From Elysia chlorotica (taxonomy: Eukaryota; Mollusca; Gastropoda; Plakobranchidae), in the NCBI GenBank assembly GCA_003991915.1, contig RQTK01000008.1:216868-280867 (forward strand): a DNA stretch of 64,000 nucleotides, in the 5' to 3' direction. This document shows, piece after piece, positions 45,305-59,409 of the stretch (positions within the stretch are counted from its first letter, which is position 1; every line of letters begins with the position of its first letter). Under the pieces are notes generated by a model. That model had not been told where the DNA came from. It made no database searches and worked only from the letters and a program-made list of their open reading frames with translations. Both the position numbers and the translations under genes were made by a program.

Positions 45305-48300
45305 ATGTCCATGATTGCTAAGAATAGGATCCATAGCTCGTGGACTCCTTTGAGTGATGCTGATACAAATAACAAGGTAGGACTATTCGTTTTGCTTGCT
45401 TTTTATACCTTGATAAAATGTCACTTGTAATGCTTTTCTGTTTAAACCATCTGTTATTTCATTTTTTTTGGTCCTTACTAATATCCCTATCTTGAACAAT
45501 TTTAAAAAGCCTCTATTCTGTATTAAAGTCAGGTTTTACAAGATAGTAAGCTTCATGTCTTCAACATCAACATTATGAAATTTAAACTGTAGATACTTGA
45601 TAATTTTGTTCTTCTTATTTGTCTTATTTGTGTGATTTGTGTGCAGTATGGAAGAGAGGTTAGGGGGCAGGGGGTTGTAACTGTAGGCTAGGGACAAACC
45701 CTGTGATAGAATATCAAACAAATGTTCCCTCCATCACCACTCTTTTGTGCTGACTAATAGCACCTGTTAGTCTACAGCCACAGAACTTGAGAGGTAAACA
45801 CACTAACTTCTTGATCAAGTGATGAAGATATGAACAAGTTCTATATATGCGAAGTGATTTCACAAAGAGCTGTCCCAATTAGTTGGAAAACATGAGTGGT
45901 ATTCAACAAGCAAAATGGCTTTAAAATATCTCTAGTGTTGTTTTGCTGCACAAGTATTTTCCCATTTACCCATGCCCTGTCATCTTTTTATGACGAAGTT
46001 TTGCAACATTTAACATTTATAGTTGCAGGTACTATTGTGTGATTTAATAACTAATTGAAACTCAGAGCAGAGTTTATGACTTTTAGCTAAATTACATATC
46101 ACTCATTTTAGAAAACTTAATAACCTTAATGTGTTTCTCTAAAAACTCACATTTTTTTCTCTTCTCAGATATTTGAGGAAAGAAAAAATCTTGTTGCTAA
46201 ATGGGTAAGTTTGACTTTAAGTTAATAAAAAAGAATATTTCCGGAATCCAACATATCATAAGTATTATATGTTGATGAACGACTATATACTTCAAAACAT
46301 ATTACATGTTTATACACTTCCTTATACATAGACATGATTGTATTGAGTTAGATCCCTTGATATCATTGTTATTATTGTTGTTGCTAAACAGGCGTGAAAG
46401 CCACAAACGTGTTGAATGAAACTAATTAAGTCAACCACTGAAACTACAAGCAAGTCGTTTGTAATGTATTAATTAAACCTACATGTTGTTATACAAAATG
46501 TGATTTCCAACATGGTCGTAAAAGTGATCAAATCAATGATGAAACATGCAGTGAATGCTGAAACTGATCCATATGAAGGACTCCTCAAACTGAGGAACAT
46601 TATATATTTGTTTAATCCTTAGAATATGAGGGTTTGGGGGAGGGGGGAGGGTCATAATGAATTGATCTTGTAAAATAAAATATGAAAATTGAAACAAAAA
46701 CCTTGCAAACTGTTTGGATAATTTGTATTGAAGTCCAAGTAACATCAACTATATTAAATCTTATTGAAAATTAGATGCAGGGTTCTTTTTTCTTTTTCCT
46801 TCTCTCTGGATTTGGCAGTTTTCAAAATGGACAGATGATCAGAGACGCAAGATGTTTGACGAGCTCATAGCTCTAGGCAGGCGGAAACAGCTGGAACATG
46901 CCAGGGAACTTATAGACAGCCGTGTACCTTGCCACAAAGACGACTTCACGCGCTACTTGCCGCGTGTCATCACTCTGTACATTTTATCTTTCCTGGATGC
47001 TGGCAGTCTGTGCCAATGTGCCAGGGTGAGGGAAAAGTTGAATTTTCATCACCACAGTTGTACAATGTTCTATCTTACTTCTAAGCTAGTTAAGATTTAG
47101 AGTGTTTTAGAAATGAGATTGGACATTATAAATCTGAGGTATGATGAATAAATATCTATTGCTGCAATGATTTAGTGTGTCTGGTTTACAAGAAAGATAT
47201 AGCTCACAGTTTAGGCACCCACTAATTGACTCAATCAAGAAATGTTATTTTTAAATGATTCATGTTTTTTTTTAACCCAGAATGGCCATAAATTAAGTAA
47301 TCACTTTATTCTAACATTTTTAAGGTAAAAATCTATAAACCAAAGAGTATTCAGAATGATCTTCCTGTTAGAAAAAAGGTATCAGCAAACTTTGCATTAA
47401 AACTGCAAATGGGTGATTAAAAAATAAAAAGTTAAAATTTTTCATATATTTAATAAGACTCATATTTAAAACTTCACATCTAACTATCTCATATTTTATT
47501 GGAAGTGTAACACAATTGAAAACTATGTCCAGGCATGATCTCTGATCACCTCACACTTCATTGATAGATGAGTGATTTACCTTTCGAAATATCTGAGTTT
47601 GTAAAATAAGAGCATGAATTATATGCATTTAAAAATTTGTGTCCTGTTTAATATTATTTTCAGCCATAATTGTGCCTTTATCATCCTTATTAGCGAAACT
47701 CTTCATTACTCTAGTTTTACTCTTTACTTTATCTACCATTATCGATCAGGTATGCTGGTATTGGCGCTACTTGTCCGAGCTGGATCAGCTTTGGATGCCG
47801 AAATGTGTTCACTTTGGCTGGTACCTGTCATTCCAACCAAGTCCATACGAGAATGGAGTTTGGAAGAGAAATTTCATTGAGCAGTTCAAACTCTTCCAGG
47901 CTTTAATGCCAAAGGTACCCATTAACCTTCAAAATTCTGTCATGGTAATGAATAAGTTGTTGAATTTTTGAAAAACAGGTCTCTATTTCCCTACTTCAGC
48001 TCAGGGTTATCTGGTGTATTGGTCTTGATTTTTATGTCAAGGAATTGCCTGTCGAGTGTAACTCCTATTATTAGATTTATGTTATCTTTGATCACAAGTT
48101 CTAAGTTAAGGTTTAAAAAATAGCGAAACTAGATAAAAACTGTTGTTTTTTTGTTCTTTGTCAGTTGCTCTTTTTTTTTTCCCTCACAAGCCACCTGTAC
48201 TTTAGATGAAATAAAAAGATATCTTCAGTGTAGCATATTTTAATATATATATATATATATGTGATATTATGCGGAAATTTGAATTAACATTTTAAAATTC

Positions 48301-51300
48301 CATTAATTTTGTATGTCTTACAAAGACACTTTCAAAGTGACAGGAAATATGTATTTGTATATCTTTATACAGTTTGATCAAAAGGTTTTAACATAACTCT
48401 GAATTTGCATTTGTACATTATCAAGTGCAATGTAATTATCAACAATACAGTGACTTGTGAATGATGACAAATAGTTTTTGTAATGTAAATATGAGAAAAA
48501 AAATGTTTTCGATCAAATTGTAGTGCTAATTCCCACTATCAGGGCTATACCTTAATTTATAGAACAATCTTACAAAAATATTAGCTTCCATTTTGTAAAA
48601 TTAACTTTTTGATAAATTTTCTAAAATATCTATGCCCTCATATAATTTTATACTTTATTCTTTTTACATATTTAGCCAAAACCAATAACTACACAAAGCA
48701 GTGACAGGAGACATAACCCACTCAGCAAATCCACCAAGGGAGGCAAGAAAGGCCCAACACCGTGGAGAGGGTCTGATCCTGTTCCAACAGACACATGGCG
48801 GTACAATTATCTTAACAATGACGAGGTCGTGGAGGAAGTTAACAAAGTGTAAGCACAAGTGTGAAGCATCCTGGAGAATGATTTTTTTTATAATATCTTT
48901 AGAATCATGAAATCCATTTCAGGAGGTAGAAAAAAATATAATCTTTCACTTCTTGAACCACTTTGAAAAAGATATAAATAGAGTAGATTTTGTAACATTT
49001 AAGGAGCTCTATCTCAAAACTTTTATCAACGACTTGTGCCTGATTCACTTTGGTCGCCTGACAAATCATTCAAAGGCTGTGGTCTATCAAAATGATTAGT
49101 TTTACGTTCCTTGAGTTTCGAGAGTCCCTCCATTGAGATTCAAACCCCAAGCCATTGTGTGCTCATCCTGAGCACTGGCGACTGAGCTATCTGAGATTAG
49201 AAGTGTTTTAGATGGGTTTTTTTATGTTAGTGTGACATGTTTTATTGGATTAATCAAGGATCCCATTTTATTAGTTTTCTTTCATTTACCATAGAATTAA
49301 CATAATAAGGTTGCCAAATAAAAATTCCTTGTTAATGTTCATTGCTTGATTATAAAACAAATAAATAATTGTGCTGCATTTGATTTTTCTCTATGTTGAT
49401 CAGTATTTTAAATGGATTGTAAATGAACTACAATTGGGCTACATTGTTCTACTATCAAGTATTTTTCTATTTGCAGGCGGCAAAATAAGGTTGCCAAATA
49501 CAAATTTCTTGGTAATGTTCCTTGCTTGTTTAAAGAAAAAATAAATAATTGTGCTGCATTTGTTTTTTCTCTATGTTGATCAGTATTTTAAATGGATTGT
49601 AAATTAATTACAATAGGGCTACATTGTTCTATTATCGAGTATTTTTCTATATGCAGGCGGCAAAGAAAATCCCTTGGCTCAAATACCTCAGAGCTCATTA
49701 AGAATGCCAAGAGTAAAATCAATACAGGATCCCATGTACTGAACACAATGATGCGCTCTCAATCTTTGACGGTGAGTATGCATGTTTACAGAAAACGCTT
49801 TTTTTCTTCTGACTATGGTTTATCTTTAGAGAACAAGATGTGCATGAGTCTGGAGGTATATTTGGAAAATATTGTGGTGTAGATTAATATTTATATCAAT
49901 TTAAGCTAAAAATTTTACTCTCCATAACAATAAAGAACTCAACATCTCTAAACTTCTTTGCAACTCAATTTTTTTTATATCTTGTTAATTGCATCGAACA
50001 CAATAATTTGAATGAGGGGAGAAAAGTAACTACATTAAAATCGCATTTTACTGTCTTAAAAATTGTCTAGTTTTTTTCTTTTTTTAAGCACCACGGTTGC
50101 AGCCAATTTTAAGCTCCAAAATTTTCATTTGATGTTATAATAGTGTTACATGTTCTTCAAACAAGCTGCAATAGATGTTAAAACTTCAGGTTCTGATTTC
50201 ATTTCTTAAAATGAACCAAGTTTTAAATATGTTATTATTTCAGTGGAAAACTTATAATCATAAATTTAGATTGTACAATGGATAACACCTCTGTATTAAA
50301 GTCTATACACAAACTGTATTATTATTATTATTATTATTAATAGAGAACAAGATGTGCATGAGTCTGGAAGAATATAAATATTTGGAATGTATTGAGATGT
50401 ATATTACTGCTTATATCAATTTAATAATAATAATAAGTACATTTTTATAGCGCTTTAAGCTAAAGTTTGACTCTCTATTTTCTAATTATAAAGAACTCAA
50501 CATCTCTATTATTATTACACCAAGGGGTATATCTTAGTGGCCAAAAACCAAACAAATACAACCTTTTTCTTCTACTCCTTCAGAGAATAAGCTCTCCAAA
50601 CGGAGAGTCCTTCGAACGTCCAAAGTGGGCTCGCCAAGGCCAGTTCCTGCACAAAAACGCGATGAAACAAAATGGTGTGTTGGCCAGCATAACGCGGCCG
50701 AGCCCCGTGAGTCCCCCTCCCCCTCGACCCACGTCATCCCGCCAGTCCAGGGTTAAGCCGGGTGCAGGGGAAGGAGGGACCTCTCGACCTGTGACTGCGC
50801 GCTCGGCCCGGGATCCACCCTGTAAGTTGGTAGGGAGGATGGGATGGGGATACAGTGTAAATCCGATTAGGATAAAGCTCTTAAGGGGCAAGCTAAAAGT
50901 TTTTTTTATCCCATTCTTATACTAAATAGCATCTATTAAAAAAGAAGGGTTGAATTGATGCTCTGGAAAAAGTTCATAGAAAGTCATAGTTTATCTCAAG
51001 TGGGTTTCACTGTGTTTTATCCTTCTTTTCAAATCTACAAACAAATCACCTAAGAATAACTACATGTATTTCTTCTAGATGCTTAGTTATCTATGCAGCC
51101 TCTATTATTCTATAAGCTGCATATCTTGTATGAAAAGATAAAATAGCTTCAATAAACAAGCCAAGCACTGTGTAGATAAGGTTGAACTTTGTTGCATTGA
51201 ATATTTCAAGTCTTTCTTTTGTTGGCCAGTGACATTGATAGCATATTACGATTCTAGGCTGAGGTTCTGTGAGGAGAAAAAAAAAATGTTTTTTAAATCA

Positions 51301-51867
51301 CATGCTCTTTGGGTTAATCATTTACTTTTACATGGAGATGGTCTAAACCAAGCTTTTTTTTTATTCATTTGTAAAGTCAATACACTGTGTCATATTCTTC
51401 GTAGTAATCTCTTTTCTATCTTTAACATCTCCTGGGTTATTAGGAGGGATCCTTTACACCAATGGGTCCCAAGACCAATGTTTGGCAATTTCACATATTA
51501 CCACACAGAGACAGAGCGGGGATTCCACAACTTTTGTCTCAGAAGGTCACTTTATGCTGACAAATACCCAACCCTAGAAGACAAAATCTAATAAACAAAT
51601 TTAACTCTTTAAGCCCTCATGCCCGTTCCATTTTTTGACGTTGGTTTTAGATAGAATTATAAAATAAAGAGGGTATTTTTTCGTTTTCCGTCATTTTTTT
51701 TTATTTTAGCGGCAGCACAATGCAGCCACTCGGATTTAAAGCGTTGAAATAAGATATAATTTATAATTTTTCTTTCATGTGGATCTGCAGCAACAGAGTT
51801 GTTTCCTCAGACACCGTGGAAAGTTCCAGACGCTGCCGACTCTGATGATGATCATCCTGCACACTGA
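45305..51867 (+). CDS. FBXO16: F-box protein 16-like, complete gene, 8 coding exons
   Basis: F-box proteins are substrate receptors of SCF (SKP1-CUL1) ubiquitin ligases; the F-box binds SKP1. Coding exons: 45305-45376, 46169-46204, 46819-47025, 47750-47914, 48676-48848, 49657-49771, 50584-50821, 51791-51867. They sum to 1083 nt in frame, 360 residues, with GT-AG boundaries throughout. Marks of the FBXO16 family are WTPL near residue 13, IFEERKNLVAKWFSKWTD (25-42), the F-box from LPRVITLYILSFLDAGSLC (83 on) to CWYWRYLSELDQLW, then GWYLSFQPSPYENGVWKRNF, and the later TPWRGSDPVPTDTWRYNYL motif. Human FBXO16 is 292 residues; the excess is mostly a basic, Pro/Ser-rich C-terminal part. The start is the first ATG after an in-frame TGA in the same exon; a second ATG is two codons on. 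The first coding exon follows an acceptor at about 45231, so a 5'UTR exon lies upstream. A poly(A) signal candidate is AATAAA at 53033. Confidence 0.93.
49035..49195 (-). mobile_element. tRNA-derived SINE head in an FBXO16 intron
   Basis: The minus strand shows GATAGCTCAGTCGCCAGTG (A-box) and GGGTTTGAATCTC (B-box), resembling the head at 14.1 kb. Confidence 0.5.
49304..49660. repeat. Tandem duplication carrying an FBXO16 splice acceptor
   Basis: Two copies of about 177-180 bp begin AATAAGGTTGCCAAATA and end with a TTTTTCTAT-TGCAG acceptor followed by GCGGCAAA. The second copy ends at the real exon 6 acceptor (49657). Confidence 0.88.
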
Positions 51868-51925
51868 TGTGGGAAGTGCATATCTCTTCTTCATCCTCTG
51901 TGACATATTGTGACATATTGTGTCT

Positions 51926-51995
51926 GTTTGCAACATAGATGAGCATATTTTAAGATTTATCCTTGCAACATAGATGAGCGTATTTTAAGATTTAT
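51926..51995. repeat. Short tandem duplication in the FBXO16 3' region
   Basis: TTGCAACATAGATGAGC followed by TATTTTAAGATTTAT occurs twice, starting about 60 bp after the FBXO16 stop codon, so it is likely in the 3'UTR. Confidence 0.8.
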
Positions 51996-53094
51996 GATCT
52001 TGTGATTCCAAGTTCATCTGTCATTTTTTTTAAATCTTTTTTTTTAACATCTAAACTTGAGTCTAAATTGATTTTTAGAGGTGCAATATGCATAGATGAG
52101 CCATCATAATCTGAAATTATGTAAATCATTAATTTAATTAAGCTGTTCTCTGTGGTTTGGAGAGAATTTAGAAAAATTAGATCAAATGAAAAAAAAAATT
52201 TGTTCACAAAAAAAAGAGAAAATTTCTGGTAAGGACACTATATTACACGTAGAGCTTATTCGTGGAAGGCTAAATTTAAAAAAAAATTGCGATCTGTTTA
52301 TGTGTGGGGACCTACTCTATACAATGTAATAGAAGAACAAGAATAATACTTAACTCCTGTTATCGTGTGTTCAACTCATGAGCTGTGAAAAATATTCTGG
52401 CACTGTATAGATTGATACAGAAACTACCTTTCTAGTGCATTGTTGTTTTGTCTGTTTTATATTCTTTTTATTGTATAATTAGCTTTTATACTTTTTGTGT
52501 TCTCTATTATTTACATTAATTGGAGATGTAGTGATAATAATTGGAGCAGTAGTTGAAAATGCTTGCTCTAAGAATTCTTGGATTTTTTTAAATACTTTCT
52601 GGGTTTTTTTTTAATTAGCTGATATGATTTTTGTAAATATTTTGATGGTCTTAGAACTAATTATGGCATTTTAGGTTTCTTCAATAATTTTGTACTATCT
52701 TGTATCCCTGTTACTTTTAAATTTCAACAGAAGAAAAATTATGTTCCCATGAATGTTATCATCCATCTATTGCCAAAAATGTTTTGTGTACTGTAAACGA
52801 AGGTTTAACAGTCTTAAAAAAGAAAAACATTTTCATTGTTTTTATGCCAATCCTAGGTTGGTTTTTGATATGGTTGTCTGTTTTGTTGTTCTTTTATAAA
52901 TTCTTTCATCTCTTACTATTTCCATATCATTATTCCCTCCATGAAAGCCCCTGGTATATATATTTTATATTCCATATCAAATTTTAAGTAATGATTTATT
53001 TTCTTTTTGCTATTTAAGAAGCTAAAGAAACAAATAAAATTCATATAAAAGATGTGAAAAAACAGCATTCATTACCATTGAAATTGTCATCATC

Positions 53095-53095
53095 A

Positions 53096-53168
<73 letters not shown>

Positions 53169-53170
53169 CA
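53095..53170. repeat. (ATT)n microsatellite
   Basis: About 25 units in the intergenic stretch after FBXO16. Confidence 0.95.
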
Positions 53171-55599
53171 TAATTATTGTTGTTACTCTTCTTGTATTGA
53201 TTGTGTATGTCAAAACATCAAGAACTACTTGTTTACATTCATATAAATCATTGTCTTTTTTTAAAGTTCAAAGATAAAAACATAACACATAAACAGTGTT
53301 TATGTTAATTGGTGATTTTCATATCACAAGCGAAAGTTTTGTAAACCTTTCTCACTATAATTGTGTGGTAATTAAAAATAACACCATTGTTATCTTTAAT
53401 CTTTAGTTAAAATTCATTTTTAGAAATAGTAGTAGTAGAAATAGTAATTTCAATAGTACAACTACAAATATTTTATTAATCAACTAAAAGAAAAAGCGTT
53501 AAAACACTGGTCAAAGGCCAAAAGTAAAAAGTGCCTTTTTGATACATGTAGTTGAATTGTTTAAGTGAAATATATAGGGTATGGCTTTATAGTAGAAAAT
53601 AAGATGAAGTAAATGTAAAAACATTTAGAGTTTGACACACATGAAGAGCAAAATCAGACAGCCTATCTCTCCTGGTCTAATTGTCTACCTATTGTCAAGA
53701 ACAAGATGGACCTTAGTTTTTAGTTCCCCTACGCACGTAAAGCATAGGACGAACTTGAGAATAAACCAACGATAACAACAAATATTTATGTCTTAAACAG
53801 GTATTTTCAACCCTTGGTCTACCTCTACAGATTACTTACATTCTGTTATATAAGGTTGTTTCAAATGGCTGGCCATGCTTTATTTTATCTTTGTCATTTG
53901 TTTAATCCTTATTTAATGTCTCAATCTAGTATGTAGTGCTAATGAATTATAATCTTGATACATAGGTAAATTATTCTCTTGTAGATTTTTGAAAAAAAAT
54001 CATTTATGAATACAGTTCATTAAATGGTTCTTCCAGATACATGTATCCACATGGGTTGGAATAAAGATTTTTTATTGAGGTACAGTCAGAATTGACATGG
54101 TCGTCTTTTATTGTAGACTAGTTTTGTCTTTATTTTAATTTTATTTGAGTAGTTCGCAGATTTTTTTATCTCGTTTTTTAAATTTGGTTTGTGGATTTTC
54201 TTAACGTCTATCGTCAACAACACAGCTCTTTTGCTGAATGTTTGCAAAGATTTTTGTTGTTGTGTCTTTGACTACATTGACTACAGGTAGAAAAGACTTC
54301 AGAAAAAACAAATAATTTTTTAACAACATTTATTTATTTGATCAGAAAGACATCCACTGAAAGTGCTAGTGTTACAACAAAATCTGTTTTACAACAAAGC
54401 TAAATTAGTGAAAATTGTGTTTTTTTTTTCTAATTTAGAAAGTATTGCAAAATACAACAGAATAAATCAAGTAATAAAGGTTTATGTGTTTTAACTATTG
54501 AAAGATCTAGTAATAAACTGGTATTCACATCTACCAATGCATTTTTTTGTAGTAAGTATAAGTTCAATTTATGCACTGTAATTATAAAACTTAAGTTGTT
54601 GTTTTTTTTATATTAGTTTTAGTTTGTAACTTACTTCAAAAATACTTCACCTTTGAAACTTGCTGCAATGATAAAATGTACTAGGAAAGTAAGAATAAGA
54701 CAGGGCAACCATTGTAGCCAAGATACTCTATATTAATAAAGATAAGTGATCTTAAGTTCAAACAGGGACAATGTATATTCATAGCAAAATTTTTTGAAAA
54801 GCATATATTAAGTGTACAATAGATTTGAAAGATTAGAACAAATTAAGCTGTTAACAAAATTACAGTAAAAAGATAAATACACTATGTAATAAAACAAGTG
54901 ACTGACATTTTTTCTCAAAAGATAGGAGGATGATCCTAATGAAGATCAATGTAAAAAAGTTTTTGAAGTTTTTACAGAATTATATTGAACACATGTTGAG
55001 TTTATCCTTTAAAATTCTTGTTTTGTCTTTTAAATGAAGCAAAATAAAACAAGTACACAATATATTTAGAGGACTAGAACTAACTACGCTATAAGAAAAA
55101 TTAGTTTTTTTAAATATATTACTATAAGAAGTGATTGAAATTAATTTTTTCTTTAAACAATGAAAGGACACTCTTACTGGAGAACATTGCTCCAACTTTA
55201 CTTTTTTTACAGAATTATATCAGCAAAACGTTGCATTCATATTATAATTATAATTCGTCATTAAATCAAGGCAAAGTCTAGAAAACTACACCATTTCACC
55301 AAAAAGGTTAAACCTTTACAAGGATCAACAATAGGGAAATAGGCAAAAATTCAAGGTTTTGATTGAATAACATAAAAAAGAAAGTAAAAGACAGCCCACA
55401 AAGGAAAGACATTGCATTAAAAAAAAAAATTTTAATTTGTGAATAAATTGGCAAGTGACTATTATAACTTTTGATTTCCAATAATTTGCCATCAAAATAA
55501 CATCATTAATAGAAAACAATACTACACACAATTCAAAATAAGACCATTGGTCTCTCCACAAACCATGATTTTTTCCCTTTCCATATCTTAAGCGAGAAA

Positions 55600-56121
55600 T
55601 TATGCATTTGAGAAAAAATAAAATTCTTGCTGCCCTTTTCTTGAGCATCTACATTGGCTGCCTGTTAAAAAAGGATACTGTTCAAGTTGAGCATAATTTG
55701 CTATAACTTCAACCAAATGGCACCTTCATAGATATCTGACTGTTAGATGTATGTACCTGCTAGGCAGCTTAGATCCTCAGCCGACAAAACCATCTTTGTT
55801 GTACCAAATAGATACCGCCTTCAGATACAACACTGGAGCAAAAATTATGGGGATCTTTTTACTATCTCGGTACCAAAATATGGAACAATCTTCCCAAAAA
55901 CAGGAGAAGCACCTTCCTTGGACATCTTTAAACGCCTGCCAAAGTTCTATCTTTTTGATGATTGAAAATGTCGTAAATACCTCTAACGATTCCTTGAGGC
56001 TTTTGAATGTAATATTGTACTGTGTTAACAATATATGGTTATTTTCCCTTTGTATTTGTGATTATGGAAATTGTTAAGCGCATTCAGAATCATGGTTCAT
56101 GGAATTGAACTATATTATTAC

Positions 56122-56167
<46 letters not shown>

Positions 56168-56176
56168 GTTATTATT
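55600..56176 (+). mobile_element. LINE 3'-end fragment with (ATT)n tail
   Basis: Pieces read LHWLPV, then YVPARQLRSSADKTIFVVPN and a VPKYG...FP motif, the usual C-terminal landmarks after the reverse transcriptase of many animal non-LTR elements (LHWLPV, LRSS, APK-WN-LP). An (ATT)n run at 56114-56167 follows about 140 bp after the stop, as a retroposon tail. Confidence 0.65.
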
Positions 56177-56761
56177 ATATTATCTAAAGCAACTCAATAA
56201 GAGTTTGCTTGGTGTTCAATAAAATTTTACCTTGAAACCCAATTGACACCTATATTGTGAAAAATAAAAAAATATTTCAGGGTAAACAAAAGATGTACAA
56301 TGTAAATTTACCCTTAAAAGCACCTTCTCCCACAGTGGAATAAAAGATTATAAGAATACATCCTTGAACATTAACATTTTTGAGCAGTAACTTGAGAAAA
56401 AAGACAAAAATAAAATTACACAAAATATAATCATGATTATTTTCTCTTTTCAAGTTGGGCATTCAAATGACAATAACATTTCATTTTAAAAAATACCAGG
56501 CGACCCTTCGATATTATGATTCTTTTTTTTCCATCATTTGAACACATTTTTATAAACTGCATAACACATGATCGCTATAGTATAATTAGAAAAATGTACA
56601 TATATAATCTGTATTGATATAAAATGTCATCTCTGATAAAAGCTCTGTACTTTGTGCACCATATTCAGATTTGTAAACCATTTTATTGCAGAACAGTGAT
56701 TTAGAGTCTCTTTACATGGAATTGATATTGGCATAGCTGAATCTAAAAGAAGAAAAGCTAA

Positions 56762-56862
56762 CAACAGCAATAAAGCACAAAGCAATACTATTTCATAAGT
56801 TTTAAAAGATAAACAACAATAAAGCACAAAGCAATACTATTTCATAAGTTTTAAAAGATAAT
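56762..56862. repeat. Tandem duplication of about 50 bp
   Basis: AACAACA-CAATAAAGCACA followed by AAGCAATACTATTTCATAAG occurs twice in tandem in the intergenic stretch between the convergent genes. Confidence 0.85.
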
Positions 56863-59409
56863 AAAAACAAAAATTTAAAAATGCACAGTAAAGAAAGAAT
56901 ATTTTAAAGAAAATAAATTAATTGGTAAGTTTCATGACAATAATGATTTCATTTTAAAACTCATGTTTGATTAATTTAATGCTGCTAGGATAAAAATGAT
57001 ATTCATGAAACTGAAGTCCTCCCACAAATATGTCGTAAGTAATATAACTTAAAAGTTGAATGAGAAAATTCCAAAACAAGCTCATCATTTGGGGCGTACA
57101 AGTCAATCAATTTTCAAAGATAACTTTTCTTGAACTGGATAGAGTTTTCATTTTTTTTGCATAAGTTCTAAACTTTATATGGCTTTTAGGCTGTTAAAGC
57201 AAAAAGTGATTTTATGGTTCCCAGATTTCATAAATCATAATTTAGTTAGTAAACTTGTATGTCACAATGGTACCACACAATGGCTCACTCAAAAAGGAGG
57301 GGTTTTTGGTCACTAAACACAGAGCAATAAACCTCAGGGAGAACAAGGAATGAAATTTTTATAAACCTCTTTGTAAAATATGAGACTGAGAGAGAAATAC
57401 ATAATAATGACAATTCGACGGTAATGTTATAATTTTCCACAGACATGACCCTAAATGACAACAAACATTTTGGCAATTGCTCTAATTAAGAAATAGACAA
57501 AATAAAATATTACAAAATGGAGTATTATGAGCAACAAAACTAAATAAAAAGGAAGCGGTAAATTTAATACAATTAATTAAATATTTCATTTGAAAGAAAG
57601 GTTTAAGGAGTCTCAAAACTTTAATTGCAACTATTTATTTACAATTTTGCTTTCACCATGCGAAATGAAAATCATGGGCAAAAGAAGATATTATCACTTC
57701 CAGTCATGTCAATCAAAAACACAATATCTGGTTAAGATTGCTGGAAGATCACGAAAATAATTCTGTTCAATAGTTCATTTCAACACACCTCCAGAATACA
57801 TGTACCATTTCTTGGATCTAAACCACACTCTGAATTAAGAGGACCACTTGACACACTGTTTACAATCAACTAAACAGCACACAGATGATACAATAAAAAG
57901 TCTATGGTAGGTAAACAAAACAAAAAACAAAAAAACTCACAACAACAACAACAACAAATTATTAAACATTCCAAGGAATGGCAAACCTAAGGCTTTGAAT
58001 GCAATTCAATCACATCTGATAAGGTTCAGGCACAGAAATGAATAAATTGATAAATATAGAAATTCATTAGTCCCTATTTTTAACGACATCCTAAATTACA
58101 ACAACTGTTGGAATAATAACGAGAGGTTCTATAAATATCCAGTTGTTTTCCTTTTTTTGTGCCTTTTTTATTTATTTGGAAAAAAATGAGACCACAAGTC
58201 AGTTAATCCTGCTAATAAAGAGAATTTGAGGAACAAACGCACTCTAAAATAAAAAACAAAATTGAGTGGGTGCAAAAAACATCCCATTCCAATAACCCAA
58301 GACTGCAAGTGTGTGTTTATCCACAACTACCCCAGAACCGTCACTCTACACCATAATGATTGAGTCCTGTTTTCAAATTTTAATTAGAAAAAAACAACCC
58401 TCTTTGAGTCTTATATTGGGAATAACAACAACCCCTGCTATAAAAAAAATAATTGATAAAAACAAGAAAGCTTGTCCTTACCAAGTTATACAGTACAGGG
58501 TAGTAGTGGTCATAAATAAAAGCTCAAAAGACATGATAATTATGATGATTTTGAATGTCTAAGTATGCAACAACTTTTACTGCTAATGACGGAACAGCTG
58601 TGAGCAATGAATTACAGGATAACAAGAAATTCTATAAATCTTCTATTACATGAGTCTATATTACAAGAATGAGGAAAAAAAATGATTGGTGAATTTAATT
58701 ATTCATGAAACCATTTTGACCATGTTTTTTTCCCAACCTTTCTTTATTCAAATGTGTCAAGGAAAGATAAAAACAACCACATTTGGTGGCATGATCATCC
58801 ACTGTAGGATGCTGCTTCCTGACTAGTTAAAAATCAACTTATTTTGACAAACAAGAGCATTTAAGGCAATTTCCAGTATTTGATACAGAATATCACAGTT
58901 ATCACTCCATTACATGTTGTTCTTTCAGGTATTTGTACAGAACAGAGGCTGTTTTATCGACATGGATCTCTATAATATATAAAATAGGCTCAATTTAGTA
59001 TGAGTGATAGCACCATAATTGCTACTCAAATTGACTAGAACATGCCTGTGTGGCTTATTTTTGCACTCAACCCAATGATCACTGTAATTTTCCCTCGCAT
59101 TCAACCACCAACGTATAAGATATTAAAAAAATTTGGGTGTTATCCATCCGATAATAAGACATTTTTTTGCCAAAGAAAAAAAAGACATATAATTGAATGC
59201 TACGCATTTTCTGTATCAGGCAGTCATTCACTTTAGATAAATAATGTAATACATATATACTCATATAAAAGTAAACCTTGACCAGCTATGAAGCACAGAC
59301 ACGACAACTAAGACCTGAGATAAATCCTCACATTTGGTTCTTGTTTGATCCATTCATGATAAAAACAAACAAAAAATTACAACATGTTCCCAGTGAAAGC
59401 TTGGTAGCG

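Larger units (their letters stand above)
51868..59409. other. Convergent intergenic region between FBXO16 and the RDH10-like gene
   Basis: AT-rich sequence that should hold both 3'UTRs. It contains the (ATT)n run, the LINE tail at 55.6-56.2 kb and two short tandem duplications. No further gene was recognised. Confidence 0.65.

Noticed and set aside
53022-53213. Poly-Ile frame
   Set aside because: Translation of an (ATT)n microsatellite.
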